NCBI GenBank assembly: GCA_964585685.1
Contig: CAZPEP010000042.1
Location: 1 to 64,000, forward strand
From: JALHVH01 sp964585685
GTDB taxonomy: Bacteria; Acidobacteriota; Aminicenantia; Aminicenantales; Saccharicenantaceae
Length of the DNA: 64,000 nt
Reading direction: 5' to 3'
Below the pieces are notes generated by a model. The model was given only the letters and a program-made list of their open reading frames with translations, did not search any database and had not been told where the DNA came from. This document shows positions 40,770-49,679 of the stretch, piece by piece (the first letter of the stretch is position 1; each line of letters starts with the position of its first letter). A program made the position numbers and the translations under genes.

Positions 40770-42089
40770 CTGGTCAAGCCGGATACGATCTATTCGGTCT
40801 CCCAGGTGACCGAGCTCGTCAAGCTCGCCCTGGAGACGGCTGTCCCCACGATCTGGGTCGAGGGGGAGATCTCGAACTTCCACCGCCACACCTCCGGTCA
40901 CCTCTACTTCACGCTTAAGGACGCCCGGAGCCAGCTCCGGGCCGTTATGTTCAGTTTTGCGGCGAGGAAGACCGCCTTCGACCTCAAGGACGGGCTCAAG
41001 GTCGTCTGCCGCGGCCGGCTTAACGTCTACGAGCCCCGGGGCGAGTACCAGATCGTCGTCGAGGTCGTCGAGCCCAGGGGCAAGGGCGCCCTCCAGCTCG
41101 CCTTCGAACAGCTCAAGGAGAAGCTCCGGGCCGAGGGCCTCTTCGACCCGGCCCGCAAGAAGGCCCTGCCGCTCCGGCCCCGGACGATCGGGATCGTCAC
41201 GTCCCCGCGCGGCGCGGCCATCGCCGACATCCTTCGCATCCTCGAGCGACGCTACGCCCGGCTCCGCATCGTCATCTACCCCGTGAAGGTCCAGGGCGAA
41301 GGGGCGGCCGAGGAGATCGTCGAGGGCATCGACCACCTCGGATCCATGGGCGGCATCGACGTCATGATCGTCGGCCGGGGCGGCGGCTCCATCGAGGACC
41401 TCTGGGCCTTCAACGAGGAAAAGGTCGCCCGGGCCATCTTCCGGTGCCCCGTGCCCATCATCTCGGCGGTCGGCCACGAAGTGGATTTCACCATCGCCGA
41501 TTTCGTAGCGGACATCCGCGCCTCGACCCCCTCGGCGGCGGCCGAGATGGTCATCGAGAAGGAGGAGGCCTTCGCCGAGCGCATCGCGGCCCTCGGCGAA
41601 AGGGCAGCCCGGGCCGTGAAGTATTCCCTCCGGGAGACCGAGGGCCGGGTCTCGTCCCTCGCCGACCACCGCGTCTTCGAAGGTTTCCGGATCCGTCTCC
41701 TCAATTTTGGACAGCGCGTGGACGACCTTGAAAGCCGGGCCGGGAAGGTCCTCCGGACCGGGAAGCAGGCCCTGGCCGAGCGGCGGGCTTCCGCCGCCCT
41801 CGCCGCCGAGCGCCTCCGGAACCTCGTGACCGCGCGGCTCCGCGACCTCGGCGCCCGCTGGGACAGCCTGTCGGTCGGATTGCACGCCCACAGCCCCCTG
41901 AATATACTGGGGAAGGGGTACACGCTCTGCTCGAAGGAGGAGGGCTTCCGGCTCCTCCGCGCGCCCGGCGAAGTGGGGCCCGGCGAGGGGGTCGTCGTGT
42001 CGTTCGCCCGGGGCGAGCTGGCCTGCGAGGTCAAGCGCGTCGACGCCGACAGGACCATCGAATCCAGGCTGGAGAAGGAGGGCTCATGA
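40770..42089 (+). CDS. xseA: Exodeoxyribonuclease VII large subunit; start codon unclear, about 440 aa
   Basis: The catalytic subunit of a single-strand exonuclease. The N-terminal OB domain (PTIWVEGEISNFHRHTSGHL, YFTLKDARSQLRAVMF) and the catalytic region (GIVTSPRGAAIADILRILER, IVGRGGGSIEDLWAFNEE, SAVGHEVDFTIADFVADIRA) are clear. The family start YSVSQVTELV is encoded from 40791, upstream of the first canonical start, GTG 40806. No ATG, GTG or TTG precedes it in frame after the ymdB stop. I give CTG 40770, two bases after the ymdB TAG, as the tentative start. If GTG 40806 is used, the protein is 427 residues and lacks YSVSQ. Confidence 0.88.
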   Translation: MVKPDTIYSVSQVTELVKLALETAVPTIWVEGEISNFHRHTSGHLYFTLKDARSQLRAVMFSFAARKTAFDLKDGLKVVCRGRLNVYEPRGEYQIVVEVVEPRGKGALQLAFEQLKEKLRAEGLFDPARKKALPLRPRTIGIVTSPRGAAIADILRILERRYARLRIVIYPVKVQGEGAAEEIVEGIDHLGSMGGIDVMIVGRGGGSIEDLWAFNEEKVARAIFRCPVPIISAVGHEVDFTIADFVADIRASTPSAAAEMVIEKEEAFAERIAALGERAARAVKYSLRETEGRVSSLADHRVFEGFRIRLLNFGQRVDDLESRAGKVLRTGKQALAERRASAALAAERLRNLVTARLRDLGARWDSLSVGLHAHSPLNILGKGYTLCSKEEGFRLLRAPGEVGPGEGVVVSFARGELACEVKRVDADRTIESRLEKEGS

Positions 42090-42448
42090 CGAACACCGGT
42101 TTTGAAAAGGCGCTGGCCGATCTCGAAGAGGTCGTGGCGAAGCTCGAGAAGGGTGGGACGCCGCTCAACGAATCCCTGGCCCTCTTCGAAAAAGGCGTGA
42201 AGCTGGCCCGGTTCCTCCGCGGCGAGCTGGACAAGGCGGAGCGGAAGGTCGAGATCCTCCTCAAGGACGACAAGGGCGCCGTCCGCGCCGAGGATTTCGA
42301 GCTCGGAGACGAGGAAGAGAAAAAGGCCGAGGTCAAGGTCAAGGCCAAGAACAAGGTTAAGGTCGAGGTTGAACCCGAAGCCGACGAGGCCGGGAGCGGC
42401 GAGGGCGAGGACGAGGATAAAGAGGACAAGGGGGGGAAGCTTTTCTAG
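42086..42448 (+). CDS. xseB: Exodeoxyribonuclease VII small subunit with acidic tail, 120 aa
   Basis: Residues 1-65 match XseB: FEKALADLEEVVAKLEKGGT, then LNESLALFEKGVKLARFLRGEL. The family usually ends near 80. Here about 45 more residues follow, made of alternating Lys/Val (EVKVKAKNKVKVEVEPE) and then Glu/Asp/Gly (GEGEDEDKEDKG). The tail is low-complexity and its role is unknown. The ATG overlaps the xseA stop (ATGA), and ispA starts 6 bp after the end. The xseA-xseB-ispA-dxs order is common. Confidence 0.92.
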   Translation: MTNTGFEKALADLEEVVAKLEKGGTPLNESLALFEKGVKLARFLRGELDKAERKVEILLKDDKGAVRAEDFELGDEEEKKAEVKVKAKNKVKVEVEPEADEAGSGEGEDEDKEDKGGKLF

Positions 42449-42454
42449 CCCGCC

Positions 42455-43318
42455 ATGAACCCCGCAAGCGCGAGCGCGACGGCATCCCTGCTCGGGATGA
42501 AGGCGGCGGTCGAGGGCGGCCTCGGACGCCTGCTCGAGGGAGAATCGCGCCTTTATGAGGCCCTGCGCTACGCGGTCCTGACAGGGGGGAAGCGCTTCAG
42601 GCCGCTCCTTCTTCTCTCGGCCGGCGAAGCCTTCGGCGGCGACCGGGCGACTCTTCTCCCTTATGCCTGCGCCGTCGAACTCATCCATTCCTACTCGCTC
42701 GTGCACGACGACCTGCCGTGCATGGACGACGACGCCGTCCGGCGGGGAAAACCCTCCTGCCATAAGGCATTCGGTGAAGCCCGGGCGCTCCTGGCCGGGG
42801 ATGCCCTGCTGTCCCTGGCCTTCGAGGTCCTCGCGGGCGCGCCGGCTGGAGCGGCCGGCGCCGGACGGAAGGACCGGGCCGTTGGGACCATCGCCGAAGC
42901 GTCAGGGGCCCGGGGGATGATCGCCGGTCAGTGGATGGACATCGAGTACGACCGGGGCCGGGCGGACGAGGCGTCGCTCGTCGAGCTCATGGCTCTGAAG
43001 ACCGGCGCCCTCATCCTGGCGTCGGTCCGGGCGGGGGCGATTATGGGCGGTGCTCCCGATGCCGTCTTGCCGGACGTCGAGCGATACGGCCGGGGCGTCG
43101 GCCTCGCTTTCCAGCTTCGGGACGACCTCCTCGACGCCGGGAAGAAGGCCGAGGGAAGGTCCGGGACCCGGCCGAACGCCGCGGCCGTGTTCGGGCCGGA
43201 ATGGGCGAAGGCGCGGCTCCGCCGGGCCGTCGGTGGCGCCCTCGAAGCGCTCGACGCCGCCGGCGTGCGGTCGGCCGAGCTTCGGTCCCTGGCCTCGGGC
43301 CTCGACGACATCGATTAG
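42455..43318 (+). CDS. ispA: Polyprenyl diphosphate synthase (farnesyl/geranylgeranyl), 287 aa
   Basis: It condenses isopentenyl diphosphate with allylic diphosphates. The first Asp-rich motif is in LVHDDLPCMDDDAVRRGKPS and the second in FQLRDDLLDAGKKAEG; the GGKRFRPLL and SYSLVHDD regions are also in place. Two residues lie between the Asp pairs of the first motif with the Cys insertion typical of bacterial short-chain enzymes. Position between xseB and dxs points to FPP synthesis from the non-mevalonate pathway. Product length cannot be set from this alone. Confidence 0.92.
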   Translation: MNPASASATASLLGMKAAVEGGLGRLLEGESRLYEALRYAVLTGGKRFRPLLLLSAGEAFGGDRATLLPYACAVELIHSYSLVHDDLPCMDDDAVRRGKPSCHKAFGEARALLAGDALLSLAFEVLAGAPAGAAGAGRKDRAVGTIAEASGARGMIAGQWMDIEYDRGRADEASLVELMALKTGALILASVRAGAIMGGAPDAVLPDVERYGRGVGLAFQLRDDLLDAGKKAEGRSGTRPNAAAVFGPEWAKARLRRAVGGALEALDAAGVRSAELRSLASGLDDID

Positions 43319-43327
43319 GACGCGAGC

Positions 43328-45208
43328 ATGAGAAGGATATTGGATACCATCGAGCGGCCGGAGGACATCCGGAAGCTCGCCATTAAAGAACTGTATAGCC
43401 TGGCCACCGAGATCCGGGCGGAAATCGTCTCCACGGTCGCGAAGAACGGCGGCCACCTGGCCTCGAACCTCGGGGTCGTCGAGCTGACGCTGGCCCTCCA
43501 CTACGTCTTCGACTCGCCAAGGGACAAGTTCATCTGGGACGTCGGCCACCAGTGCTACACCCACAAGCTCCTCACCGGCCGGAGGGACCGGTTCCGCGGC
43601 CTCCGTCTCTTCGACGGCCTGCTCGGCTTCCCCTGCCGGGAGGAGAGCCCGCACGACGCCTACAATACCGGCCACGCCTCGACGGCCCTCTCGGCCGCCC
43701 TGGGAATGGCCGTGGCCCGGGATAAAAAGAAGGAGGACTTCCACGTCGTCGCCGTCGTCGGCGACGGGAGCCTGACCGGCGGGGCTGCCCTCGAGGCCCT
43801 CAACCAGATCGGCCACATGCGGGAGCGGCTCATCATCGTCCTAAACTACAACGAGATGTCCATCTCGGCCAACGTGGGCGCCTGGTCCAAGTACTTGTCC
43901 TATCTGGCCTCGGGCCAGCACTACCTCAAGATAAAGGACCAGGCCAAGTCCATCCTCAAGAGCATCCCCAAGGTCGGCTGGCCCCTGATCAAGGTTGGCC
44001 GGGCCCTCGAGGAGCTCGTCAAGAAGACGTTCTTCCCCGGCCTCGTCTTCGAGGAGCTTGGCATCCGGTACATCGGGCCCGTCCAGGGCCACAGCCTCGC
44101 CTCGCTCATCGAGGTCTTCGAGCTGGCCAAGAAGTACGAGGGGCCCATCATGCTCCACTGCGTCACGCAGAAGGGGCGCGGCTATGCCCCGGCCCAGAAC
44201 AACCCCGAGCGCTTCCACGGCTCCGGTCCGTTCGACGTCGCTACGGGCGAGCCTCTCCGGGTCGAGACCGTCCTATCGTATTCGGCAGCCTTCGGCGATG
44301 CGGTCCTCGCGGAAGGGGAGGCCGACCCAAAGGTCCTGTCCGTCACGGCGGCCATGACCGAGGGGACGGGGCTCCATGCGTTCGCCGCGAAATACCCGGA
44401 ACGGGCGTTCGACGTCGGCATCGCCGAACAGCACGCGGTCATCTTCGCCGCGGGGCTGGCCGTTTCGGGCTTCAAGCCGATCGTCGCCATCTACTCGACG
44501 TTCCTCCAGCGAGCCTACGATCAGGTCTATCACGACGTCTGCCTCCAGAACCTCCCCGTCGTCTTCGCCCTGGACCGGTCGGGGATCGTTCCCGACGACG
44601 GGCCGACCCACCAGGGGATCAACGACATCGCCTATCTCCGGCACATGCCGAACCTCGTCCTGATGGCCCCGAGAGACGAGAACGAGCTTCGGCACATGAT
44701 CCATTCGGCTTTCCGCTATGGCCGCCCGGCGGCGGTTCGCTTCCCCAAGGGGCGCGGCCTCGGTGTCCCCGTGGACGCGAAGCCCCGGGAGCTCCCGCTC
44801 GGGAAGGGCGAGCTTCTCAAGGAGGGCAAGGACCTCTTCTTCGCCCTTGGGAGCATGGTCACGCCCGCCTTCGAGGCAGCCCTCGAGCTCGAGAAGGAGG
44901 GGATCTCGCTTGCCGTCGTCGACGCCCGGTTCGTCAAGCCCCTCGACGAGGAGGCGGTCCTCCGTCATGCCGGGCCGGGGCGGACGGTCATCACCGCCGA
45001 GGAGGGCGTCGTCGCCGGCGGATTCGGGAGCGCGGTCCGCGAGCTCCTCGACCGGGAGAAGAGGTTCGACGTCCGATTCCTCGCCCTCGGCCTACCGCTC
45101 GAGATCTATCCCTGCGGCAAGGCCGCCCAGATCAAAGCGATATACGGGCTCGATGTCCCCGGCCTCATCAAGAGGATAAGAGAATTTTATGAAGGAACGA
45201 GCCGATAA
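43328..45208 (+). CDS. dxs: 1-deoxy-D-xylulose-5-phosphate synthase, 626 aa
   Basis: This thiamine-diphosphate enzyme joins pyruvate and glyceraldehyde 3-phosphate in the first step of the MEP isoprenoid pathway. DKFIWDVGHQCYTHKLLTGR, GHASTALSAALGMAVARD and the ThDP motif VVGDGSLTGGAALEALNQIG match the family, as do the later FDVGIAEQHAVIFAAGLA and LDRSGIVPDDGPTHQGINDI. Length is normal. Its end overlaps tlyA by 20 bp. Confidence 0.96.
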   Translation: MRRILDTIERPEDIRKLAIKELYSLATEIRAEIVSTVAKNGGHLASNLGVVELTLALHYVFDSPRDKFIWDVGHQCYTHKLLTGRRDRFRGLRLFDGLLGFPCREESPHDAYNTGHASTALSAALGMAVARDKKKEDFHVVAVVGDGSLTGGAALEALNQIGHMRERLIIVLNYNEMSISANVGAWSKYLSYLASGQHYLKIKDQAKSILKSIPKVGWPLIKVGRALEELVKKTFFPGLVFEELGIRYIGPVQGHSLASLIEVFELAKKYEGPIMLHCVTQKGRGYAPAQNNPERFHGSGPFDVATGEPLRVETVLSYSAAFGDAVLAEGEADPKVLSVTAAMTEGTGLHAFAAKYPERAFDVGIAEQHAVIFAAGLAVSGFKPIVAIYSTFLQRAYDQVYHDVCLQNLPVVFALDRSGIVPDDGPTHQGINDIAYLRHMPNLVLMAPRDENELRHMIHSAFRYGRPAAVRFPKGRGLGVPVDAKPRELPLGKGELLKEGKDLFFALGSMVTPAFEAALELEKEGISLAVVDARFVKPLDEEAVLRHAGPGRTVITAEEGVVAGGFGSAVRELLDREKRFDVRFLALGLPLEIYPCGKAAQIKAIYGLDVPGLIKRIREFYEGTSR

Positions 45209-45966
45209 ATTGCTTGTTGATCGCGGCCTCGCGCCGAGCCTGGATCAAGCCCGCCGGCTGATCATGGCAGGGCTCGTCTTCACGGGCGACGAGCGCGTCG
45301 ATAAGGCGGGGGTCTCCATGGACGCCGCAAAGAAGCTCACAGTCAAGGCGACGCCTCCGTTCGTCAGCCGGGCCGGCCCGAAGCTTGACCAGGCCCTCGA
45401 CGTCTTCGGCATCGACCCGGCCGGCAAGGTCGCGGCCGACATCGGGGCGTCGACCGGAGGCTTCACGGATTGCCTCCTCGGGCGCGGGGCGAAGCTCGTC
45501 TACGCCGTGGATGTGGACACCAAACAGCTCGACTGGAAACTCCGCGGCGACCCCCGCGTCGTCATGGTCGAGAAGAATGCCCGTTTGCTCGCCCCGGCGG
45601 ACTTCCCCCGCCCTCCGAAGATCGTTTCCATGGACGTCTCGTTCATTTCCGTCCTGAAGATATTTCCCGCCCTCAAAGCCGTTCTTGCCCCGGGCGGCGT
45701 ACTTATCGTCCTCATCAAGCCGCAGTTCGAGGCCCCGGCCTCCAAAGTGGGGAAGGGGGGCATCGTTCGGGACCCGGCCGTCCGGGCGGAGGTCATCGAC
45801 CGGGTCGTCCGCGGGGCGGCGGAGTCGGGCTTCGTCCTCGCCGGGCTCGTCCGGTGCTCGACCCGGGGACGGACGGGAAACATTGAGTTCCTCGCGCTTT
45901 TTTCGCGAAAAGGTGCCGGACAGGAGCCCGAGGCCTTGACCGCGCTCATCAGGGAGGTCGTCGCCG

Positions 45967-45974
<8 letters not shown>
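45189..45974 (+). CDS. tlyA: TlyA-family rRNA methyltransferase, 261 aa
   Basis: An N-terminal S4 RNA-binding domain (KERADKLLVDRGLAPSLDQA, VSRAGPKLDQALD) is joined to an FtsJ-like methyltransferase (AADIGASTGGFTDCLLGRGA, then VYAVDVDTKQLDWKL and SMDVSFISVLKIFPALK). Members 2'-O-methylate cytidines of 16S and 23S rRNA and have also been described as haemolysins. It starts inside the end of dxs, and its stop overlaps the start of nadK, as in the common dxs-tlyA-nadK order. Confidence 0.94.
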
Positions 45975-46815
<841 letters not shown>

Positions 46816-46852
46816 GGGTTCTTCTCCGAAATTAGGCGCAAGTCTCGGAGGC

Positions 46853-46973
46853 GCGGCGATGAAGGTCGCCCCTCTCCCCCCGACCCCGGGAACCAGTCCC
46901 GGCGGTTCCCCCCCCCGCGAACGGCGGGTCCCCCCACCGCAACGGGGGGCTTCAGGGCGACCTTCATCGCCGC
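46853..46973. repeat. Nested palindromic array with 19-bp arms
   Basis: GCGGCGATGAAGGTCGCCC (46853-46871) has its exact reverse complement at 46955-46973. Between them are GGGAACC/GGTTCCC (46888-46894 with 46904-46910), a run of nine C, and CCCCCC/GGGGGG (46930-46935 with 46944-46949). The left arm region is a copy of the repeat at 4526-4545. It could end transcription from nadK or be a compound REP element. The remaining gap to 47062 shows no gene. Confidence 0.7.
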
Positions 46974-47062
46974 CGGCATTCCTCCCCCAGTTCAGCGAAT
47001 AACCATTTGAGAGTCCGGTTCGATCAAGGCCGTCTTTATCAAGGGGGGCTGAAAAAAGTCCC

Positions 47063-47091
47063 TTGACTTTGTAGTATCATAATAGTACTAT
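47063..47091 (+). promoter_or_regulatory. Possible promoter of the hicA-hicB pair
   Basis: TTGACT (47063-47068), a 17-nt spacer and TACTAT (47086-47091) fit a sigma-70 promoter, but the ATG follows at once, so a transcript would begin inside the ORF. CATAAT (47078-47083) is an alternative -10. The region is AT-rich and has small dyads (AGTACT), as toxin-antitoxin promoters do. Confidence 0.35.
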
Positions 47092-47250
47092 ATGCCCAGA
47101 AAGATACGAGAATTGATCAAGGATCTCAAGATGGCCGGGTTCGTCCACAGATCGGGTGTCATTGTCACTCTGTCGGGAAAGCCCGGAGATGACGCCAAGC
47201 GGTATCAGGAACGGACGGTCCTCGAAAAGATCAAGGAAAGCCGGGGATGA
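47092..47250 (+). CDS. hicA: HicA-like toxin lacking the catalytic-histidine segment, 52 aa
   Basis: The ends match the HicA mRNA interferase family: MPRKIRELIKDLKMAGFVHR at the front and LSGKPGDDAKRYQERTVLEK at the back. Between them family members carry about 12-15 residues with the G-S-H-(R/H) motif, whose His is catalytic; here RSG runs directly into VIVTLSG in frame. No frameshift is visible and the ORF is intact, so a shortened, probably inactive protein is encoded. The ORF is too short for many gene callers. Its TGA overlaps the hicB ATG (ATGA). Confidence 0.7.
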   Translation: MPRKIRELIKDLKMAGFVHRSGVIVTLSGKPGDDAKRYQERTVLEKIKESRG

Positions 47251-47585
47251 AAGCAACAGATAGATACCTCAAGATCGTCGAATGGTCAGAAGAGGACCAG
47301 TGTTATGTCGGCTCCGTTCCCGGCTGGATCGGCAAGTGCTGTCATGGGGCCGATGAAGCCGAGGTCTATCGGCAACTGTGCTCAATCGTCGACGAATGGA
47401 TCGAGATCTACAAGGGCGATGATCGCCCCCTCCCTCCACCCACGGCGAGGAACTACTCGGGCAAGTTCATCCTGAGGGTGGGGGCCGACCTGCATCGGAT
47501 GATTGCGCTCCGGGCTCTTGCCGAGGGGGAAAGCCTGAATACGTTCGTCGTCAGGAGCCTGAAGAAGGCATTCTCCGGCCGATAG
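47247..47585 (+). CDS. hicB: HicB-family antitoxin, 112 aa
   Basis: Residues 1-60 form the partial RNase H-like HicB domain (DRYLKIVEWSEEDQCYVGSV, then a GADEAEVYRQLCSIVDEWIE helix). Residues 70-112 form a ribbon-helix-helix DNA-binding domain (GKFILRVGADLHRMIALRAL, then LNTFVVRSLKKAF). HicB neutralises HicA and represses the pair. Here it appears complete while its partner is shortened, so it may persist as a DNA-binding regulator. It is directly coupled to the hicA-like ORF. Confidence 0.88.
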   Translation: MKATDRYLKIVEWSEEDQCYVGSVPGWIGKCCHGADEAEVYRQLCSIVDEWIEIYKGDDRPLPPPTARNYSGKFILRVGADLHRMIALRALAEGESLNTFVVRSLKKAFSGR

Positions 47586-47625
47586 CGGACCTCTGGGCGC
47601 GCCGGCACTCCCGACTCATCTTAAA

Positions 47626-47654
47626 TTGACATTTCGGCCCGGCGCCCGTATCAT
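47626..47654 (+). promoter_or_regulatory. Promoter of glgA
   Basis: TTGACA (47626-47631), a 17-nt spacer and TATCAT (47649-47654), then 6 nt to GTG 47661 (ATG at 47664). The GTG is where the transcript is expected to begin, so glgA should be leaderless. No Shine-Dalgarno site is present. Confidence 0.75.
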
Positions 47655-47660
47655 CGGGCC

Positions 47661-49148
47661 GTGATGGCGAAGCGGAAACTGCGCGTGGCCTTCGTGACCC
47701 CCGAGGTCGCGCCTTATGCCAAGTCGGGGGAACTGGCCGATGTCGCTGCGTCGCTCCCCAAGGCCCTCGCCGCCCTCGGCGTCGAGGTCTCCCTGTTCAT
47801 GCCCATGTACCGCCAGCCGGGCGTCGATTCCTTGTCGAAAGTGCCCGTCCTCACGGACCTTGCCGTCCCCCTCGGCCGCGAGAAGGTCAGGGCCGCCGTT
47901 CACAGGGCCGAGCTCGGCTGGGCGGATCTCTACCTCGTCGATTGCCCGAGGTTCTTCTGCCGGGAGCACATCTACGGGTCGGCCAAGGGGGCCTACCTTG
48001 ACAACGACGAGCGGTTCGCCTTCTTCAGCCGGGCGGTCCTCGAATACATGTCCCGGGCCCGAACAGCGCCGGACGTCATCCACTGCAACAACTGGCCGGC
48101 CGCCCTCATCCCCGTCCTCCTCAAGACCCGCTACGCGGCTCGGGCGCTGTTCAAGGAGACCGCATCGGTCCTGACCCTCCATAACGTTGCCTACCAGGGA
48201 GAGTTTCCGGCCGATTCCATGTCGCTCGCCGGGCTGACGTGGAACGACTTTGCGTCCTGTCGCCTCGTCTTCGACGGGAAATTCAACTTCCTCAAGGCCG
48301 GGGTCCTCTTTGCCGACGCCGTCAACACCGTCAGCCGGGAATTTCGGCAGGAGATCCTTTCCGGCGAGCAGGGGCCGGGCCTCGCGGAGATCCTTGAGAG
48401 CCAGGGCCTCGTCCTCCACGCCATTCGCAACGGCATCGACGCGGAGGAGTGGGACCCCGCGACCGATCCCTTCATTACGGCCAACTACAAGCCCGACGCG
48501 CCCGACGGGAAGAAGGAGTGCCGCCGCGATCTTCTCAAGGAATTCGGCCTGTCGCTTCCGGAGAGAACTCCCGTCGTCGGCATCTCCTCCTACCTCACCC
48601 GGCACAAGGGCTTCGACCTCCTCCGGGCCGCCGCCCCGGCTCTCCGGGAGCTCGACTTGGGCCTCGTGGTCCAAGGGAGGGGCGACGAGGCGTACGAGGA
48701 CGTCTTCCGGGCGCTTCGCGCCGGCCGCCCGGATCGGGTCGGGGTCCGCTTCGAGATCAGCCCGGCCCTCAGCCATAAGGTCGTCGCGGGCTCCGATATC
48801 CTTCTCGTGCCGTCGCTCTACGAGCCCTGCGGCCTGACCCAGCTCTACGCCTTTCGCTACGGGACGGTGCCCGTCGTCCGGGCGACCGGCGGGCTTAAGG
48901 AAACGGTGGTGCCCGTTGCCAGTTCCCCGGCGCGCGGCGACGGCTTCGTGTTCAAGGAATTCACGCCGGCGGCCCTGATGGAATGTCTAAGGGAAGCCCT
49001 GGACCTGTATGCCCATCCGAAGACCTGGCGCCGGGTCATGAACGCCGGCTTCCGGAAGGAATTTTCCTGGGGAACGTCCGCGGGGACCTATGTCAAGCTC
49101 TACGCCAGGAGCCTGAAATCGAAAAGAGGAGAAGGCCATGTCCGATGA
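47661..49148 (+). CDS. glgA: Glycogen/starch synthase, GT5 family, 495 aa
   Basis: It adds glucose from a nucleotide sugar to glycogen. The N-terminal domain starts RVAFVTPEVAPYAKSGELAD; the usual donor-binding K-x-G-G-L reads KSGEL, with Glu for the second Gly. HCNNWPAALIPVLLKTRYA, LTLHNVAYQGEFP and the C-terminal catalytic VPSLYEPCGLTQLYAFRYGT, followed by ATGGLKETV, are standard. Length is normal. The start is GTG 47661 or the ATG immediately after it. It overlaps the thioredoxin gene by 11 bp. No other glycogen gene is in the window. Confidence 0.93.
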   Translation: MMAKRKLRVAFVTPEVAPYAKSGELADVAASLPKALAALGVEVSLFMPMYRQPGVDSLSKVPVLTDLAVPLGREKVRAAVHRAELGWADLYLVDCPRFFCREHIYGSAKGAYLDNDERFAFFSRAVLEYMSRARTAPDVIHCNNWPAALIPVLLKTRYAARALFKETASVLTLHNVAYQGEFPADSMSLAGLTWNDFASCRLVFDGKFNFLKAGVLFADAVNTVSREFRQEILSGEQGPGLAEILESQGLVLHAIRNGIDAEEWDPATDPFITANYKPDAPDGKKECRRDLLKEFGLSLPERTPVVGISSYLTRHKGFDLLRAAAPALRELDLGLVVQGRGDEAYEDVFRALRAGRPDRVGVRFEISPALSHKVVAGSDILLVPSLYEPCGLTQLYAFRYGTVPVVRATGGLKETVVPVASSPARGDGFVFKEFTPAALMECLREALDLYAHPKTWRRVMNAGFRKEFSWGTSAGTYVKLYARSLKSKRGEGHVR

Positions 49149-49461
49149 GATCCTGCAGGGCTCGGACGCCACGTTCGAGCAGGAAGTGCTGAAATCCGAA
49201 TTGCCGGTGCTCGTCGATTTCTGGGCGCCGTGGTGCGCACCGTGCCGGATGATCGCCCCGGCGGTCGAGGCCATCGCCGCCGAGCGGGCGGGCAAACTCA
49301 AGGTCGTCAAGCTCAACGTCGACGATAACCCGGCGACCTCCCAAAAGTACGGCATCACGGGCATCCCGACCCTCATCCTGTTCAAGGGCGGCGAAGTGAA
49401 GGAGACGGTCATCGGCGTTGCGAAGGCGAAGCTCGAGGAGATGATCGCGAAGCACGTTTAG
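49138..49461 (+). CDS. trxA: Thioredoxin, 107 aa
   Basis: The fold and active site are clear: PVLVDFWAPWCAPCRMIAPA, with CAPC in place of the usual CGPC, and the cis-Pro in GITGIPTLILFKGGE. The Ala in the active site is known in some thioredoxins and shifts redox potential. AGAGGAGAAGGCC precedes the ATG, inside the end of glgA. A terminator-like hairpin follows. Confidence 0.94.
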   Translation: MSDEILQGSDATFEQEVLKSELPVLVDFWAPWCAPCRMIAPAVEAIAAERAGKLKVVKLNVDDNPATSQKYGITGIPTLILFKGGEVKETVIGVAKAKLEEMIAKHV

Positions 49462-49475
49462 TCCGACGTTGGTTC

Positions 49476-49510
49476 AGGGGGCGCGCCGCGCCCTCCCTAA
49501 TTAATTTTCC
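49476..49510 (+). terminator. Terminator after glgA-trx
   Basis: An 8-bp GC-rich stem (49477-49484 with 49488-49495, one G-T pair, 3-nt loop) is followed by TTAATTTT. This is a modest rho-independent signal at the end of the glgA-trx unit. Confidence 0.5.
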
Positions 49511-49528
49511 GATATTCTGGATATCCCC

Positions 49529-49558
49529 TTGTATATTTATGTCGCCTATTGATAGAAT
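49529..49558 (+). promoter_or_regulatory. Promoter upstream of the TonB-dependent receptor
   Basis: TTGTAT (49529-49534), an 18-nt spacer and TAGAAT (49553-49558). The first start codon, ATG 49567, comes after 8 nt and opens a 31-codon ORF, not the receptor itself. Confidence 0.5.
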
Positions 49559-49566
49559 CACAATAG

Positions 49567-49662
49567 ATGCGTTGGCATTTCATGGCCGATGTGAATGGAA
49601 AGGGGGTGATAATGGAAGGCCTGCCAGCTGATTTGATCCCTATCTACTTATCCATTCCATAA
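49567..49662 (+). CDS. Possible leader peptide upstream of the receptor gene, 31 aa
   Basis: Beginning MRWHFMADVNGKGVIMEG and ending IPIYLSIP, this ORF starts 8 nt after a -10 box and stops 17 nt before the receptor's GTG. The nt just upstream of the receptor hold a strong AAGGAGGT, so the receptor does not depend on it for initiation. Position resembles the leader ORF at 17830. No family similarity is known to me. Confidence 0.35.
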   Translation: MRWHFMADVNGKGVIMEGLPADLIPIYLSIP

Positions 49663-49679
49663 AGCGAAGGAGGTAAAGA

